A program made the translations under genes and the position numbers. Shown in pieces: positions 27,063 to 35,820 of a DNA stretch of 64,000 bases. The stretch is taken from assembly GCA_965116245.1 (NCBI GenBank), contig OZ220497.1, positions 2,232,001 to 2,296,000 of the forward strand. Reading direction: 5' to 3'. A model generated the notes under the pieces. That model ran no database searches. It saw only the letters and a program-made list of their open reading frames with translations, and was not told the DNA's origin. This DNA comes from Poriferisodalis sp965116245 (lineage in GTDB: Bacteria > Actinomycetota > Acidimicrobiia > Acidimicrobiales > Poriferisodalaceae). Every line of letters begins with the position of its first letter. Position 1 is the stretch's first letter.

Positions 27063-27680
27063 ATGGCGAGACCTGCTGCGCAAGTCCCAGACGAAAGCGA
27101 AGAAGCTGAGGGCGGGGGACTTCTCGAATCAATAGGCGCACAGCTCGCAGCGCTCACCGCGCAGGTCTCCGAGATTGACCAGCGCACAGCCAGCCTGAAA
27201 TCGGAAACACCGTCACGACCCGTTGAGGTTCAGCTCTCTGCGGAGACTGTGGGGCAAATTGCTGACGCTCTGGCCGCGCTGCAAGCCGCTGGCACCCAGG
27301 CGCTCAGCGAAGCATTCAAGGCTGGCAGCGACGACCTTACCGAAGCGCTGTCGGCTCTGGTGCAGGCCGAAGTAGCCAGATCGCTTAGCGATGCCGGATA
27401 TGTCGTTGAGGTGATCGACAAGTCCGAAGCTGCAACCGGTGACGAACAGGACGAACGAGACGAGTTGGAAGCAGCCGCGGCAACGCGGCGCCCAGTTTCT
27501 CTGGTTGATCCAGTCTCTGGGGACAGGACTGACAACGAAACAGACGAGGTAGCCAACGAAGCCAACGAGGAGACAGACCTCGACTTCGAAAGGGCGCCGT
27601 TGGGGCTAGATGAGCTTGACGACCCTTTCATTGACGCGCTTGTCAGCAAGACACCTTTGACTGCCGAAACGAGTCGCTAG
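27063..27680 (+). CDS. acidic protein of unknown function in the DivIVA position
   Basis: A 205-residue, strongly acidic protein from ATG 27063. Residues 15-120 look helical with heptad-like Leu and Ala spacing (LLESIGAQLAALTAQVSEI; IADALAALQAAGTQAL), followed by an Asp/Glu-rich disordered tail. In most actinobacteria this slot, after yggT, holds DivIVA, but the conserved N-terminal DivIVA lipid-binding segment is not seen. It could be a highly divergent functional substitute or an unrelated small gene. Confidence 0.65.
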   Translation: MARPAAQVPDESEEAEGGGLLESIGAQLAALTAQVSEIDQRTASLKSETPSRPVEVQLSAETVGQIADALAALQAAGTQALSEAFKAGSDDLTEALSALVQAEVARSLSDAGYVVEVIDKSEAATGDEQDERDELEAAAATRRPVSLVDPVSGDRTDNETDEVANEANEETDLDFERAPLGLDELDDPFIDALVSKTPLTAETSR

Positions 27681-27765
27681 CACCAGTCAGCTAGCACCAG
27701 TCAACTAGCACAGGCAAGCTAACGCTGGCCTGATTCGAAGTCGGCTAGGGCGTTGACGGCATTGA

Positions 27766-30700
27766 TCAGGTAGAGGGCACGTTCGCGACTCGCTCAAGAT
27801 GTACCTGGGGTTCATCAGGCCCTGGCAGCCATTCAACTGCCACTGCGAGTACGGCGGCGCATATCAGTGGTTCGTGACGGCGCACCTCAGCTAGGTTCGG
27901 CGGCGTCCAACTAACTCTCAACCGGATCCGATCAGTGACCTCAAATCCAGCCTCTTTACGCATCTGCTGAATGTTGCGGATCAGATCCCGAGCTGCGCCC
28001 TCGGCTTCAAGTTCCGGTGTAGTGGTGGTGTCCAACACCACGACAAGCTGCTGGGAGTCCAACACGGAGGTCGTGGTGGGATCGCCGGGCTGGAGGCTCA
28101 GCCGGTACTCGTCCGGAAGCAGTCGGTGTCCGCCAGCGACGGCTGTGCCGTCAGGCTCAACGCGCCAATCGCCAGATCTGGCCGCTGCGAAGACCTGTTG
28201 GGCAGCGCTGCCCAGTCGGGGTCCCAACGCCGAGCCTTGGGGGCGCAACACGTACTTGGCCGCGTCACCCAACTCGTTGCTCAAGACCACCTCGGCGACG
28301 TTGATCTCTTCGGCAAGCAGGAATGTAAACGGCGCCAGCAGCTCGGCGTTCATGCCAGCGATGGTGACCCGTCGCAGTGGAAGACGAACCCGCAAGCCAG
28401 CGTCCTCGCGGATGCGCAGCGCAGCCGAAGCAGCAGCGCGCACTGTGTCCATGCGTTCAACCAAGTCTGGGTCACGCGGAAGTGCCGCTGCGTCCGGCCA
28501 GTCGCTCAAATGCACGCTCTCTCCGCCGGTAAGCCCGCCGTAGATCTCCTCAGTGATCATTGGCAGCAGGGGCGCAGCCATAGCAGCGAAGGTCCGCAGC
28601 ACCGTGTAGAGCGTGTCGAATGCTGCAGGGCTGCCGCTGGACTGGTTGTTGCCTACAGGTGAGTCTGCGGCTGTCTCGCCCCAAAAACGCTCGCGGCTGC
28701 GGCGGATATACCAGTTGTTCAGAGCATCAATGAACGCCAGCAGCTCGGCAGCGGCGCCTGGCAGGTCATAGGCGTCAAGACTGGCCGTGACAGACTCCAA
28801 CGTGGCTCTGGTCTTCGCTAGCAAATAGCGGTCGAGCACGTTAGATGAGTCGTAACAAACTTTGGCCTCGTAACCGTCCGCATTGGCGTACAGCGTAAAG
28901 AAGGCGTAGGAGTTCCATATCGGAATCAGCACGTGGCGAGCGACCTCGTTGATGCCATGGTCGGAGATGCGTGTGTCGCCGCCTCGAACGATGTTGGTCG
29001 ACATCAGGTGCCAGCGCAGCGCATCGGAACCCTGTTTGGTGAAGATGTCGGTCGGTTCTGTGTAATTCCGCAGCCGCTTGGACAACTTGGCCCCGTCGGA
29101 GGCGAGCAACACTCCATGGCAGATCACGTTTTGGAACGCTGGTTTGGAGAAGAGTGCCCCGGCTAGCACATGAAGTGTGTAGAACCAGCCGCGGGTCTGG
29201 TTGATGTACTCCACGATGAAATCGGCCGGGAAGTTCCGCTCGAACCAATCGGCGTTCTCGAATGGGTAGTGCACTGCAGCGAATGGCATGGAGCCGGATT
29301 CGAACCAGCAGTCCAGCACCTCGGGCACGCGTCGCATGGTTGAGCGGCCAGTGGGATCATCTGGGTTTGGGCGCGTCAGTTCGTCTATGTGGGGGCGATG
29401 CAAATCGTTCGGCCTCGTGCCGAAGTCCGCTTCAATTTCGTCGAGGCTGCCGTAGACATCGATGCGGGGATAGTCGGGGTTGTCGCTCATCCAGACAGGG
29501 ATGGGAGAACCCCAGAAGCGGTTGCGGCTGATCGACCAATCGCGGGCACCGGCCAGCCACTGGCCGAATCGGCCATCGCGCACGTGGCCGGGAACCCAGT
29601 TGATCTGCTGGTTGGTCTCTGCCAGTAGATCTGAGATCTCTGTGACCTTGACGTACCAGGAATTGATGGCTCGATAGATGATCGGCGTATCGGTTCGCCA
29701 GCAGTGCGGGTAGTTGTGCTCGTAGCTGTCGTGGCGCAGCACCTTGCCGCGTTGTTTCAACTCGGCAACGATCTGCGGATTGGCGTCAAAGACATTGAGG
29801 CTCTTCCACGGCGTTATCGCTTCGGTGAAGCAGCCTCGGTCATCAACCGGCACGGCATCACCAATTGTGATGCCGCTGGCCTCGCATAGAAGCTGATCCT
29901 CCTCGCCGAAGCCGGGAGCCATGTGAACCACGCCGGTGCCTTCTGCGGTTTCCACGAAGTCACCCACGAGCACGCGAAAAGCTTCAGTTCGATGACTGAA
30001 GTAGTCAAACATCGGTGAGTACCGACAACCTGCCAGCTCAGAACCCTTCAGCGTGCCGACGACGCTGTACGGCTCAAGTTCGGCGGCGTAGCGCTCGAGA
30101 CAGTCCGCGGCAACGATGTATAGCGCATCGCTGTTGTGGCCAAGGCTGGCTGGCTCGGAGCGCACTATGGAGTAGGAGATTTCTGGGCCAACGGCAACTG
30201 CGAGGTTGGACGGAAGCGTCCACGGAGTAGTCGTCCACGCAAGCAGCCTTAGCGGAACAGCAGTGTCGGCTGCATCACTCGACTCGTCACTGGGCTCATC
30301 GTTGTCGTGGGCCGCCCCCTCAGTTGCGTGACCCACATCAGAGTTACTCGTGTCAATGTTGCCCGTGTCGGTGAGTTCAAACCAGACCGTGATGGCGGGA
30401 TCCTGTCGGCGTCTGGTCGCATCATCAAGCCGTATCTCGAAATTTGACAGCGGCGTCTCTGCGCCCCAGGAGTAAGGCATGACCCGGTACGCCTGGTAGA
30501 CGAGACCTTTGTCCCAGAGCTGCTTGAACGCCCACATGACCGACTCCATGTAGGAGAGGTCCATTGTTTTGTAGTCGTCGTCGAAGTCCACCCAGCGCGC
30601 TTGGCGGGTTACGGTCGTACGCCACTCAGCGGTGTAACGCAGCACCGAGTTTCGACAGCGTTCATTGAAGCGTTCTATACCGAACTCGGTGATCGCGGCT

Positions 30701-31212
30701 CGCCCGCTCACGCCGAGTTCACGTTCAGTCTCCATTTCAGCGGGCAAGCCGTGACAGTCCCATCCGAAGCGTCGATTGACCCTGTGGCCGCGCATCGTCT
30801 GATAGCGGGGAACTACATCTTTGACGTATCCGGTGAGCAGGTGACCGTGGTGAGGCAGTCCGTTAGCAAAGGGGGGGCCGTCGTAAAAGACGAATTCGTT
30901 GTCGTCTGGCCGGTTGGCAATCGATTTTTCAAACGTACGTTCTTCTTGCCAGCGCGCCAGGACTCGTTCCTCAATCTGGGGAAAGGCTGCGTTAGATGGC
31001 ACGCGCGGATAATGCAGATCGCGCGGAGGTATCGAGTTCCCCGGAAACATTGGATGCCCCGGAGACATTGGATGCCCCGGAGACACCGCGTGCTCAGCGT
31101 CTGTGGTCTCTGGGCGCGTCACGCCTGGTTTGCTGGTCGTCTGGCCCGTCGGTTCTGGTTCGCTCAGCTCTGGCTTCACCGGCGCCTCCTGCGGGCTCGG
31201 TTGTCGTCCCAT
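27766..31212 (-). CDS. ileS: isoleucyl-tRNA synthetase, eukaryote-like type
   Basis: A 1148-residue class I aminoacyl-tRNA synthetase. The HIGH-equivalent motif is HHGH at 121-124 in GLPHHGHLLTG, and the KMSKS-equivalent is KLSKR followed by LRNY near residue 705-715. The GWDCHGLPAE segment and the large editing domain are present. The KLSKRLRNY form points to the IleRS2 class shared with eukaryotes, which tends to be less sensitive to mupirocin. About 70 residues precede the family start; they are Pro-rich and include SPGHPM repeats from an 18-bp duplication (31043-31078). It is divergent from the DksA-like gene. Confidence 0.95.
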   Translation of the reverse strand: MGRQPSPQEAPVKPELSEPEPTGQTTSKPGVTRPETTDAEHAVSPGHPMSPGHPMFPGNSIPPRDLHYPRVPSNAAFPQIEERVLARWQEERTFEKSIANRPDDNEFVFYDGPPFANGLPHHGHLLTGYVKDVVPRYQTMRGHRVNRRFGWDCHGLPAEMETERELGVSGRAAITEFGIERFNERCRNSVLRYTAEWRTTVTRQARWVDFDDDYKTMDLSYMESVMWAFKQLWDKGLVYQAYRVMPYSWGAETPLSNFEIRLDDATRRRQDPAITVWFELTDTGNIDTSNSDVGHATEGAAHDNDEPSDESSDAADTAVPLRLLAWTTTPWTLPSNLAVAVGPEISYSIVRSEPASLGHNSDALYIVAADCLERYAAELEPYSVVGTLKGSELAGCRYSPMFDYFSHRTEAFRVLVGDFVETAEGTGVVHMAPGFGEEDQLLCEASGITIGDAVPVDDRGCFTEAITPWKSLNVFDANPQIVAELKQRGKVLRHDSYEHNYPHCWRTDTPIIYRAINSWYVKVTEISDLLAETNQQINWVPGHVRDGRFGQWLAGARDWSISRNRFWGSPIPVWMSDNPDYPRIDVYGSLDEIEADFGTRPNDLHRPHIDELTRPNPDDPTGRSTMRRVPEVLDCWFESGSMPFAAVHYPFENADWFERNFPADFIVEYINQTRGWFYTLHVLAGALFSKPAFQNVICHGVLLASDGAKLSKRLRNYTEPTDIFTKQGSDALRWHLMSTNIVRGGDTRISDHGINEVARHVLIPIWNSYAFFTLYANADGYEAKVCYDSSNVLDRYLLAKTRATLESVTASLDAYDLPGAAAELLAFIDALNNWYIRRSRERFWGETAADSPVGNNQSSGSPAAFDTLYTVLRTFAAMAAPLLPMITEEIYGGLTGGESVHLSDWPDAAALPRDPDLVERMDTVRAAASAALRIREDAGLRVRLPLRRVTIAGMNAELLAPFTFLLAEEINVAEVVLSNELGDAAKYVLRPQGSALGPRLGSAAQQVFAAARSGDWRVEPDGTAVAGGHRLLPDEYRLSLQPGDPTTTSVLDSQQLVVVLDTTTTPELEAEGAARDLIRNIQQMRKEAGFEVTDRIRLRVSWTPPNLAEVRRHEPLICAAVLAVAVEWLPGPDEPQVHLERVANVPST
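31043..31078. repeat. 18-bp tandem duplication in the ileS 5' end
   Basis: Two 18-bp units, ggaaacattggatgcccc and ggagacattggatgcccc, lie back to back, with a third partial unit after 31079. On the minus strand they encode the Ser-Pro-Gly-His-Pro-Met repeats of the IleRS extension. Confidence 0.9.
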
Positions 31213-31333
31213 TAGGGGTGCGCGCGGGTGAACTCACGACTCCAACCCACGAGGCAGCGAGGGTATCCAATTGGCAGGGCGCACTCGGCTCTTCAAGTCC
31301 TACACTGCCACGTCGCTGCCGCGAGGAGGAAAC

Positions 31334-32326
31334 ATGGCCGCTGCCGAGACGTCTTCCGCTTCCGCTGATTCAGATACCGCAAAGAAGGCGTCAGCTCGAA
31401 AGAGCACTGCCAAAAAAACTGCAGCCAAGAGATCTGCTGCCAAGAAGACCGCTGCCAAGAAGGCCACTGCTAAGAAGGCCACTGCGAAGAAGAAGTCAGC
31501 GGCCAAGAAGACCGCGGCTAAGAAGAAGTCAGCGGCCAAGAAAACTGCGTCCAAGAAATCTGCCGCCAAGAAGACAGCGGCTAAGAAGACTGCGTCCAAG
31601 AAATCTGCGGCTAAGAAGACTGCGGCCAGAAAGTCGGCCGCGGCAAAGAAATCTGCGGCAAAGAAGACTGTGGCCAGAAAATCGGCCGCGGCAAAGAAGA
31701 CTGCCGCCAAAAAGTCTGCGGCGAAGCGGTCTGCTGCAAAGAAGACTGTCGCCAAGAAGGCCGCCGCAAAGAGGTCTGCTGCCAAGAAGGCCTCGGCAAA
31801 GAAGTCTCCAGCCCAGAAAACTGCAGCCCAGAAAACAGCAGCCCAGAAACGGGTGGCCAAGAAGGCGGCAACGAAGAAGCGGACGGCAAGTAAGAAGACA
31901 GCGGCAAAAAAGAAGAGTGCAGCTAGCCGCAAGCCCGCGAAGCCCCGCTTTGATGAGGCATTCTTGGAATCTCAGCGTCAGGCCCTGCTCGCTGAACGCC
32001 GCCGCTACACGGAACACGCTGAGCAATACGAAGCAGAGGCCGCGCAGCTCATGAGTGAACGCGAGCCGGGTGATGTGCAGTTCGATGAGGAGTCCGGTGA
32101 AGGCGATTCCATCGCTGTTGAGCGTGAGCGGGCACTACAAATATCTGCCCGTGAGCGCGAGGAGATTGCCGAGATTGACGCTGCTCTGGCGCGCATCGCC
32201 GATGGCACCTACGGCATCTGTGTTGTCTCGGGCAAACCGATACCCAAGGCTCGCCTGGAAGCGATCCCGCACGCTTCAATGCGTGTGGAGGTCAAGAGCA
32301 GCGGCCCGGCTTGGCGTCGTAGCTGA
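31334..32326 (+). CDS. histone H1-like tail fused to a TraR/DksA-type domain
   Basis: A 330-residue protein from ATG 31334, with GAGGAGG 5 nt upstream. Residues 15-200 are almost only Lys, Ala, Ser and Thr in AAKK-type repeats, like histone H1 or Hc1 tails, and should bind DNA. The last 128 residues form a DksA/TraR-like domain: a coiled-coil hairpin and then the GTYGICVVSGKPIP segment. Of the four zinc Cys of classical DksA only the first remains (CVVS replaces CxxC; the second pair is lost). The gene directly precedes lspA. The role is inferred to be nucleoid binding with possible contact to RNA polymerase. Confidence 0.85.
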   Translation: MAAAETSSASADSDTAKKASARKSTAKKTAAKRSAAKKTAAKKATAKKATAKKKSAAKKTAAKKKSAAKKTASKKSAAKKTAAKKTASKKSAAKKTAARKSAAAKKSAAKKTVARKSAAAKKTAAKKSAAKRSAAKKTVAKKAAAKRSAAKKASAKKSPAQKTAAQKTAAQKRVAKKAATKKRTASKKTAAKKKSAASRKPAKPRFDEAFLESQRQALLAERRRYTEHAEQYEAEAAQLMSEREPGDVQFDEESGEGDSIAVERERALQISAREREEIAEIDAALARIADGTYGICVVSGKPIPKARLEAIPHASMRVEVKSSGPAWRRS

Positions 32327-32371
32327 CTGGCGCCAACTAGAGCACCCCGCGCGGCGACGTCCAGCGATCCT

Positions 32372-32461
32372 GACGCCCAACGAACTTGGCGCCCAATGTT
32401 GCCGAGACCCAATGAGCCCGACACCAACGAGCCAGTGACCTTGACACCAAGCGACACTGGT
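32372..32461. repeat. degenerate 15-bp tandem array between the DksA-like gene and lspA
   Basis: Six 15-nt units (starting 32372, 32387, 32402, 32417, 32432, 32447) share a cxcCCAAyG-like or CACCAA core. They fill the gap up to the lspA start and are not coding in any frame I would accept. Confidence 0.75.
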
Positions 32462-32463
32462 CC

Positions 32464-32955
32464 GTGACTCGCAAACGCAGCCTCGCTACAGCCGCAGTCG
32501 CGGGGGTTGTGCTCTGTGTAGATCAGATCACCAAGGCGTGGGCGCTGATTGCCCTCGACGACCGCATCATTGATCTGGTATGGACTTTGCGCTTGCGTCT
32601 GGCGTTCAACACCGGCTTTGCCTTTTCCACGGGTCAGGGACTCGGTCCGGTGTTGTCAGTGGCGGCCATCGTGATCGTCGCACTGCTGTGGGCGTTTCGG
32701 CGGCGCGTGCAGGGCGCCTACGCCGCAGTCGGTCTCGGGGGCATCATCGGCGGAGCCCTCGGCAACTTCACCGACCGAATCTTGCGCGGAGCCGGTTGGG
32801 GGCGAGGAGCGGTAGTGGATTTCATCGACTTGGGTTGGTGGCCGATATTCAACGTGGCCGATGCCGCAATTACGGTCGGACTGCTCGCCGTGCTGGTCAA
32901 CATGTATCGCCGTGACCGGCGCTCTTCCGGTACTTCCCCAATGGCCTCCGGGTGA
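32464..32955 (+). CDS. lspA: lipoprotein signal peptidase LspA
   Basis: A 163-residue membrane aspartyl protease that cleaves prolipoprotein signal peptides. Four helices are seen, with the conserved VDQITK, FNTGFAFS, GGALGNFTDR, VVDFIDL and FNVADAAI boxes; the catalytic Asp pair lies in the GNFTDR and NVADA boxes. It starts at GTG 32464 and its TGA overlaps the next gene as GTGA. Confidence 0.95.
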   Translation: MTRKRSLATAAVAGVVLCVDQITKAWALIALDDRIIDLVWTLRLRLAFNTGFAFSTGQGLGPVLSVAAIVIVALLWAFRRRVQGAYAAVGLGGIIGGALGNFTDRILRGAGWGRGAVVDFIDLGWWPIFNVADAAITVGLLAVLVNMYRRDRRSSGTSPMASG

Positions 32956-33956
32956 CCGAGTGGCCCATGGCGGACTTCCCCGCGGCCGACTGCCGTGCGG
33001 CCGACCGGCCCGTGACAGACTGGCCCGAGAGCATCCAGATTCCAGTTTCTTTGGCGGGCGAACGTGTAGATCGCGCGTTGTCGCTTCTGACTGGGCGTTC
33101 TAGATCGCAAACGGCGGAGATGGTCGTGCAGGGCTGCGTCCAGATAGACGGGGCGATAGCTCAAACTGCTTCGATGAGGCTCGCGGCGGGCTCAAGAATT
33201 GAACTCACGCCGCTACCGGCAGTAGCCGCGACTGTCGAACAGCCAGATGAGATCGAACAGTTAGACGTGCTATACGCCGATGCCGATGTCGTAGTGGTCA
33301 ACAAACCAGCGGGCGTTGTCACGCACCCCGGCAGCGGGCAACACAGCGGCACACTTGCCGACGCGTTGGTGGCTCAATATTCGGACATAGTGAACGTGGG
33401 CCAGCCCGACAGACCTGGCATCGTGCATCGTCTGGATCGCGGGACTAGCGGAGTGCTGGTGTGCGCTCGCAACGCAATGTCGTATGAAGCGCTCGTGGAG
33501 CAGATTTCCAACCGCCAAGTCGCCCGAGTTTACGTGGCACTGGTGAAGGGACGGCCTTCTGCGGTCACTGGCACGATCGATGCGCCGATAGGTCGAGACA
33601 GAACACATCGGACGCTTATGACCGTGACCTCTGAAGGTCGTGTTGCCCGAACGCACTACCGCGTAGTTGAGACTATGACGCATCCGACCGAAGCGTCGTT
33701 GCTGCGCTGCCAGCTCGAAACCGGAAGAACTCACCAGATCCGGGTACACCTTGCGAGCATCGGATTGTCGCTTCTTGGGGATTTGACCTACGGTGTACCC
33801 GATCCGTTCGGTATCGGCCGCCCGCTCCTGCATGCCTACCGGCTCACGTTTAGGCACCCGACATCGGATGCTGCGATGAGTTTTGTCGCCCCGGTGCCGT
33901 CAGACCTGGCCACCGCGCTGGACGGCTTCGGCATAGATCTTGCTTCGTTCAACTAG
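32952..33956 (+). CDS. RluD-type 23S rRNA pseudouridine synthase
   Basis: A 334-residue RluA-family enzyme. An S4 RNA-binding domain (about residues 30-95) is followed by the catalytic domain with VHRLDRGTSGVLV, the catalytic Asp lying in HRLDRGTSG (about residue 160). Further marks are ETGRTHQIRVHLA and PLLHAYRL. Residues 1-28 are a poorly conserved Asp- and Trp-containing tail, so the true start may be downstream of GTG 32952. The lspA-rluD pairing is a common arrangement. The exact target site (RluD versus RluA/C) cannot be set by sequence alone. Confidence 0.92.
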   Translation: MTEWPMADFPAADCRAADRPVTDWPESIQIPVSLAGERVDRALSLLTGRSRSQTAEMVVQGCVQIDGAIAQTASMRLAAGSRIELTPLPAVAATVEQPDEIEQLDVLYADADVVVVNKPAGVVTHPGSGQHSGTLADALVAQYSDIVNVGQPDRPGIVHRLDRGTSGVLVCARNAMSYEALVEQISNRQVARVYVALVKGRPSAVTGTIDAPIGRDRTHRTLMTVTSEGRVARTHYRVVETMTHPTEASLLRCQLETGRTHQIRVHLASIGLSLLGDLTYGVPDPFGIGRPLLHAYRLTFRHPTSDAAMSFVAPVPSDLATALDGFGIDLASFN

Positions 33957-34032
33957 ACATGCGCTAATGCGCGATGGGCCTGAGGGCGAGACTGACACTT
34001 AGCTGCGAATTGGCATTAGGTCGCGACTGACC

Positions 34033-34488
34033 TTAGGTACCGTTGTTGATTGCTGACTCGGGCCATGGCGCCCGACCGCGTGCGACTTCCGCCACCGTCG
34101 CCAGACTGTAGGAATCCAACTCGGTGCGCATGCACTGGCCGACCCTTTCCCAGATTGCCAGCAACACGCACTGCCCCTCATGGTCGCAGGCTCCGTTTTG
34201 ATGGGGCCTGCCAAAATCGCCGAGGGTGATCGGTCCATCTACTGCGCGCACGATCATCCCGATTGTGATCTCGGCCGGGTCGCGGGCTATCAAGTAACCG
34301 CCGCCGACCCCACGTTTGGATCGAACCAGACCCGCGCCTTTGAGCGCTAGGAGGATTTGTTCAAGGTAGGGCTGGGGCAATCCGGTGCGTTCGGCAATGT
34401 CGCGCACCGAGGTAGGTCGACCGCTGTCATTTAGCACTAGCGACAACAACGCGCGGCTTGCGTAGTCGCCCCGCGTTGAGACTGCCAC
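34033..34488 (-). CDS. Rrf2-family transcriptional regulator
   Basis: A 151-residue winged-helix regulator starting at GTG 34488 (VAVSTRGDYASRALL). The DNA-binding region includes VRDIAERTGLPQPYLEQILLALKGAGLV and the wing SKRGVGGGYLIAR, both typical of Rrf2. Two Cys spaced by five residues (CDHEGQC, about 105-111) and a third further on may hold an Fe-S cluster, as in IscR and NsrR, but the spacing is not exactly that of IscR. A longer frame reaching 34620 would overlap the divergent phosphodiesterase gene and is not used. Confidence 0.88.
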   Translation of the reverse strand: MAVSTRGDYASRALLSLVLNDSGRPTSVRDIAERTGLPQPYLEQILLALKGAGLVRSKRGVGGGYLIARDPAEITIGMIVRAVDGPITLGDFGRPHQNGACDHEGQCVLLAIWERVGQCMRTELDSYSLATVAEVARGRAPWPESAINNGT

Positions 34489-34549
34489 GGTGGCAGCGTA
34501 GCCCCCGCTCTTTGAATGCCAGTCGTCTCGTGCGCGTAACGTCAAAGCC

Positions 34550-35764
34550 GTGGATAGCGACCTATCGCAAGCCAGCCCAACACAAGTCAGCCCAACACAT
34601 GTCAGCCCAACACAGGGCAACCCAATCCAGGACAGCCCCGCTCAGCAAGCCCCGGCCAGCGAAGAACTGGCGCTCGAGATCACCTTGCCGACTTACGACG
34701 ATCGCTGTATCACTGCGTTGGTGCCGGCCCTGCTGGCTGGTGTGAAAAGCGAGACGCTCAGCGAGGCAGTTGTTTCGTCACGAACTGTCGTGTTGCTCCT
34801 GGTGGATGGTCTGGGATGGCATCAACTTCGACGCAATCGTCATCTGGCGCCAGTTTTAGCTGCTGCGAGCGACGCGACACGGCCCATTTCCACAGTTGCC
34901 CCGAGCACGACTGTGACCGCACTGACGTCTTTGACCACCGGAGCAACGCCGGGCGAGCATGGCCTCGTCGGGTATCGCGTTGCGACACACCTAGGGTCGC
35001 TCAACGCGCTTCGGTGGCGTGCCGCTGGCCGGGACATGCGAACAGAGCTGCCGCCCCAAGATTTGCAGCCCATCGAGCCGTTCTGCGGCCGATCCACCGC
35101 GGCAGTTACTGATCCTAAGTTCCGCGACAGCGGCTTCACTGCTGCGCATTTGCGCGGCGCTGCGTTTCGGGGCGGAAAAGACGTTCCAGGCATCGTCGAC
35201 GCTGTGCGCGAAGCCATAGACGCCGGATTCCAGTTTGTTTTCGCGTACTACGCAGATTTGGACAAAGTGGCTCACGAGTTCGGCTTCGGAGCGCGCTACA
35301 GCGCGGTCCTGGCAGAAGCCGAACGTTTGACCGTCACATTGCGCAGCAGTCTGCCCGCTGCCATTCCACTCATAGTCACGGCCGACCACGGCATGGTCGA
35401 AGTCGTAGATCCGCCAATCATGATCGACTACGACATCTCGGCACTGGCTAGCAACTGGTCGGGTGAGGCCAGGTTGCTATGGCTGCATGCACGCGCAGGT
35501 GCCGAGAGCGAACTCCTAGACGCTTGCGAGCGCCGCTACGCCAGCCTCGCCGAGGTCGCGCCAGTTGAACGCGTCCTGCAGGAGGGGTGGCTGGGCCGAC
35601 ACGTGACAGCAACTGCCCGCAGCCGACTCGGCGACGTAGCGCTGGTGCCGCGAGGTTTGCAAGCCTTCACGATGCCCGATGAGCAAAAGCGCCAACATGC
35701 GCTCCGGGGTCGCCATGGCGGCTTGACCGCTGAAGAGATGTTGGTGCCACTAGCGCAGTTGTGA
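34550..35764 (+). CDS. alkaline phosphatase-superfamily phosphodiesterase
   Basis: A 404-residue enzyme of the type I phosphodiesterase/nucleotide pyrophosphatase family. Metal ligands can be followed: Asp in LLVDGLGWH (about residue 88), the nucleophile Thr in APSTTVTALTS, Asp and His in YYADLDKVAHEFG (about 240-250), the DH pair in VTADHGM, and His in GRHGG near the C terminus. Residues 8-33 are low-complexity repeats encoded by the 15-bp array at 34573-34647. Substrate unknown. Confidence 0.88.
   Translation: MDSDLSQASPTQVSPTHVSPTQGNPIQDSPAQQAPASEELALEITLPTYDDRCITALVPALLAGVKSETLSEAVVSSRTVVLLLVDGLGWHQLRRNRHLAPVLAAASDATRPISTVAPSTTVTALTSLTTGATPGEHGLVGYRVATHLGSLNALRWRAAGRDMRTELPPQDLQPIEPFCGRSTAAVTDPKFRDSGFTAAHLRGAAFRGGKDVPGIVDAVREAIDAGFQFVFAYYADLDKVAHEFGFGARYSAVLAEAERLTVTLRSSLPAAIPLIVTADHGMVEVVDPPIMIDYDISALASNWSGEARLLWLHARAGAESELLDACERRYASLAEVAPVERVLQEGWLGRHVTATARSRLGDVALVPRGLQAFTMPDEQKRQHALRGRHGGLTAEEMLVPLAQL
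34573..34647. repeat. 15-bp tandem array in the phosphodiesterase 5' end
   Basis: Five 15-bp units start at 34573, 34588, 34603, 34618 and 34633, the first three sharing cagcccaacaca. They encode the Ser-Pro-Thr-Gln-Val type repeats near the N terminus of the phosphodiesterase. Confidence 0.9.
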
Positions 35765-35820
35765 ACGAACGCGCAGATTGAACGCCGATAGCGGGGATAG
35801 ATTGCGATTCAGATAGTATT

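Noticed and set aside
29280..29320. A tRNA-like GGATTCGAACC motif
   Set aside because: It lies inside the ileS coding sequence and no cloverleaf can be formed around it.
31213..31333. A T-box riboswitch upstream of ileS, as in other actinobacteria
   Set aside because: The 121-bp gap is short and the conserved T-box core sequence could not be found on the minus strand.
31300..31932. A 210-codon minus-strand frame rich in Phe, Leu and Ala that looks like a membrane protein
   Set aside because: It is the mirror of the Lys/Ala repeat region of the histone-like gene; the composition follows from that repeat.
34489..34620. A 44-codon N-terminal extension of the Rrf2 regulator
   Set aside because: It is the antisense of the phosphodiesterase repeat region (CVGLT-type repeats), and the Rrf2 domain begins at GTG 34488.
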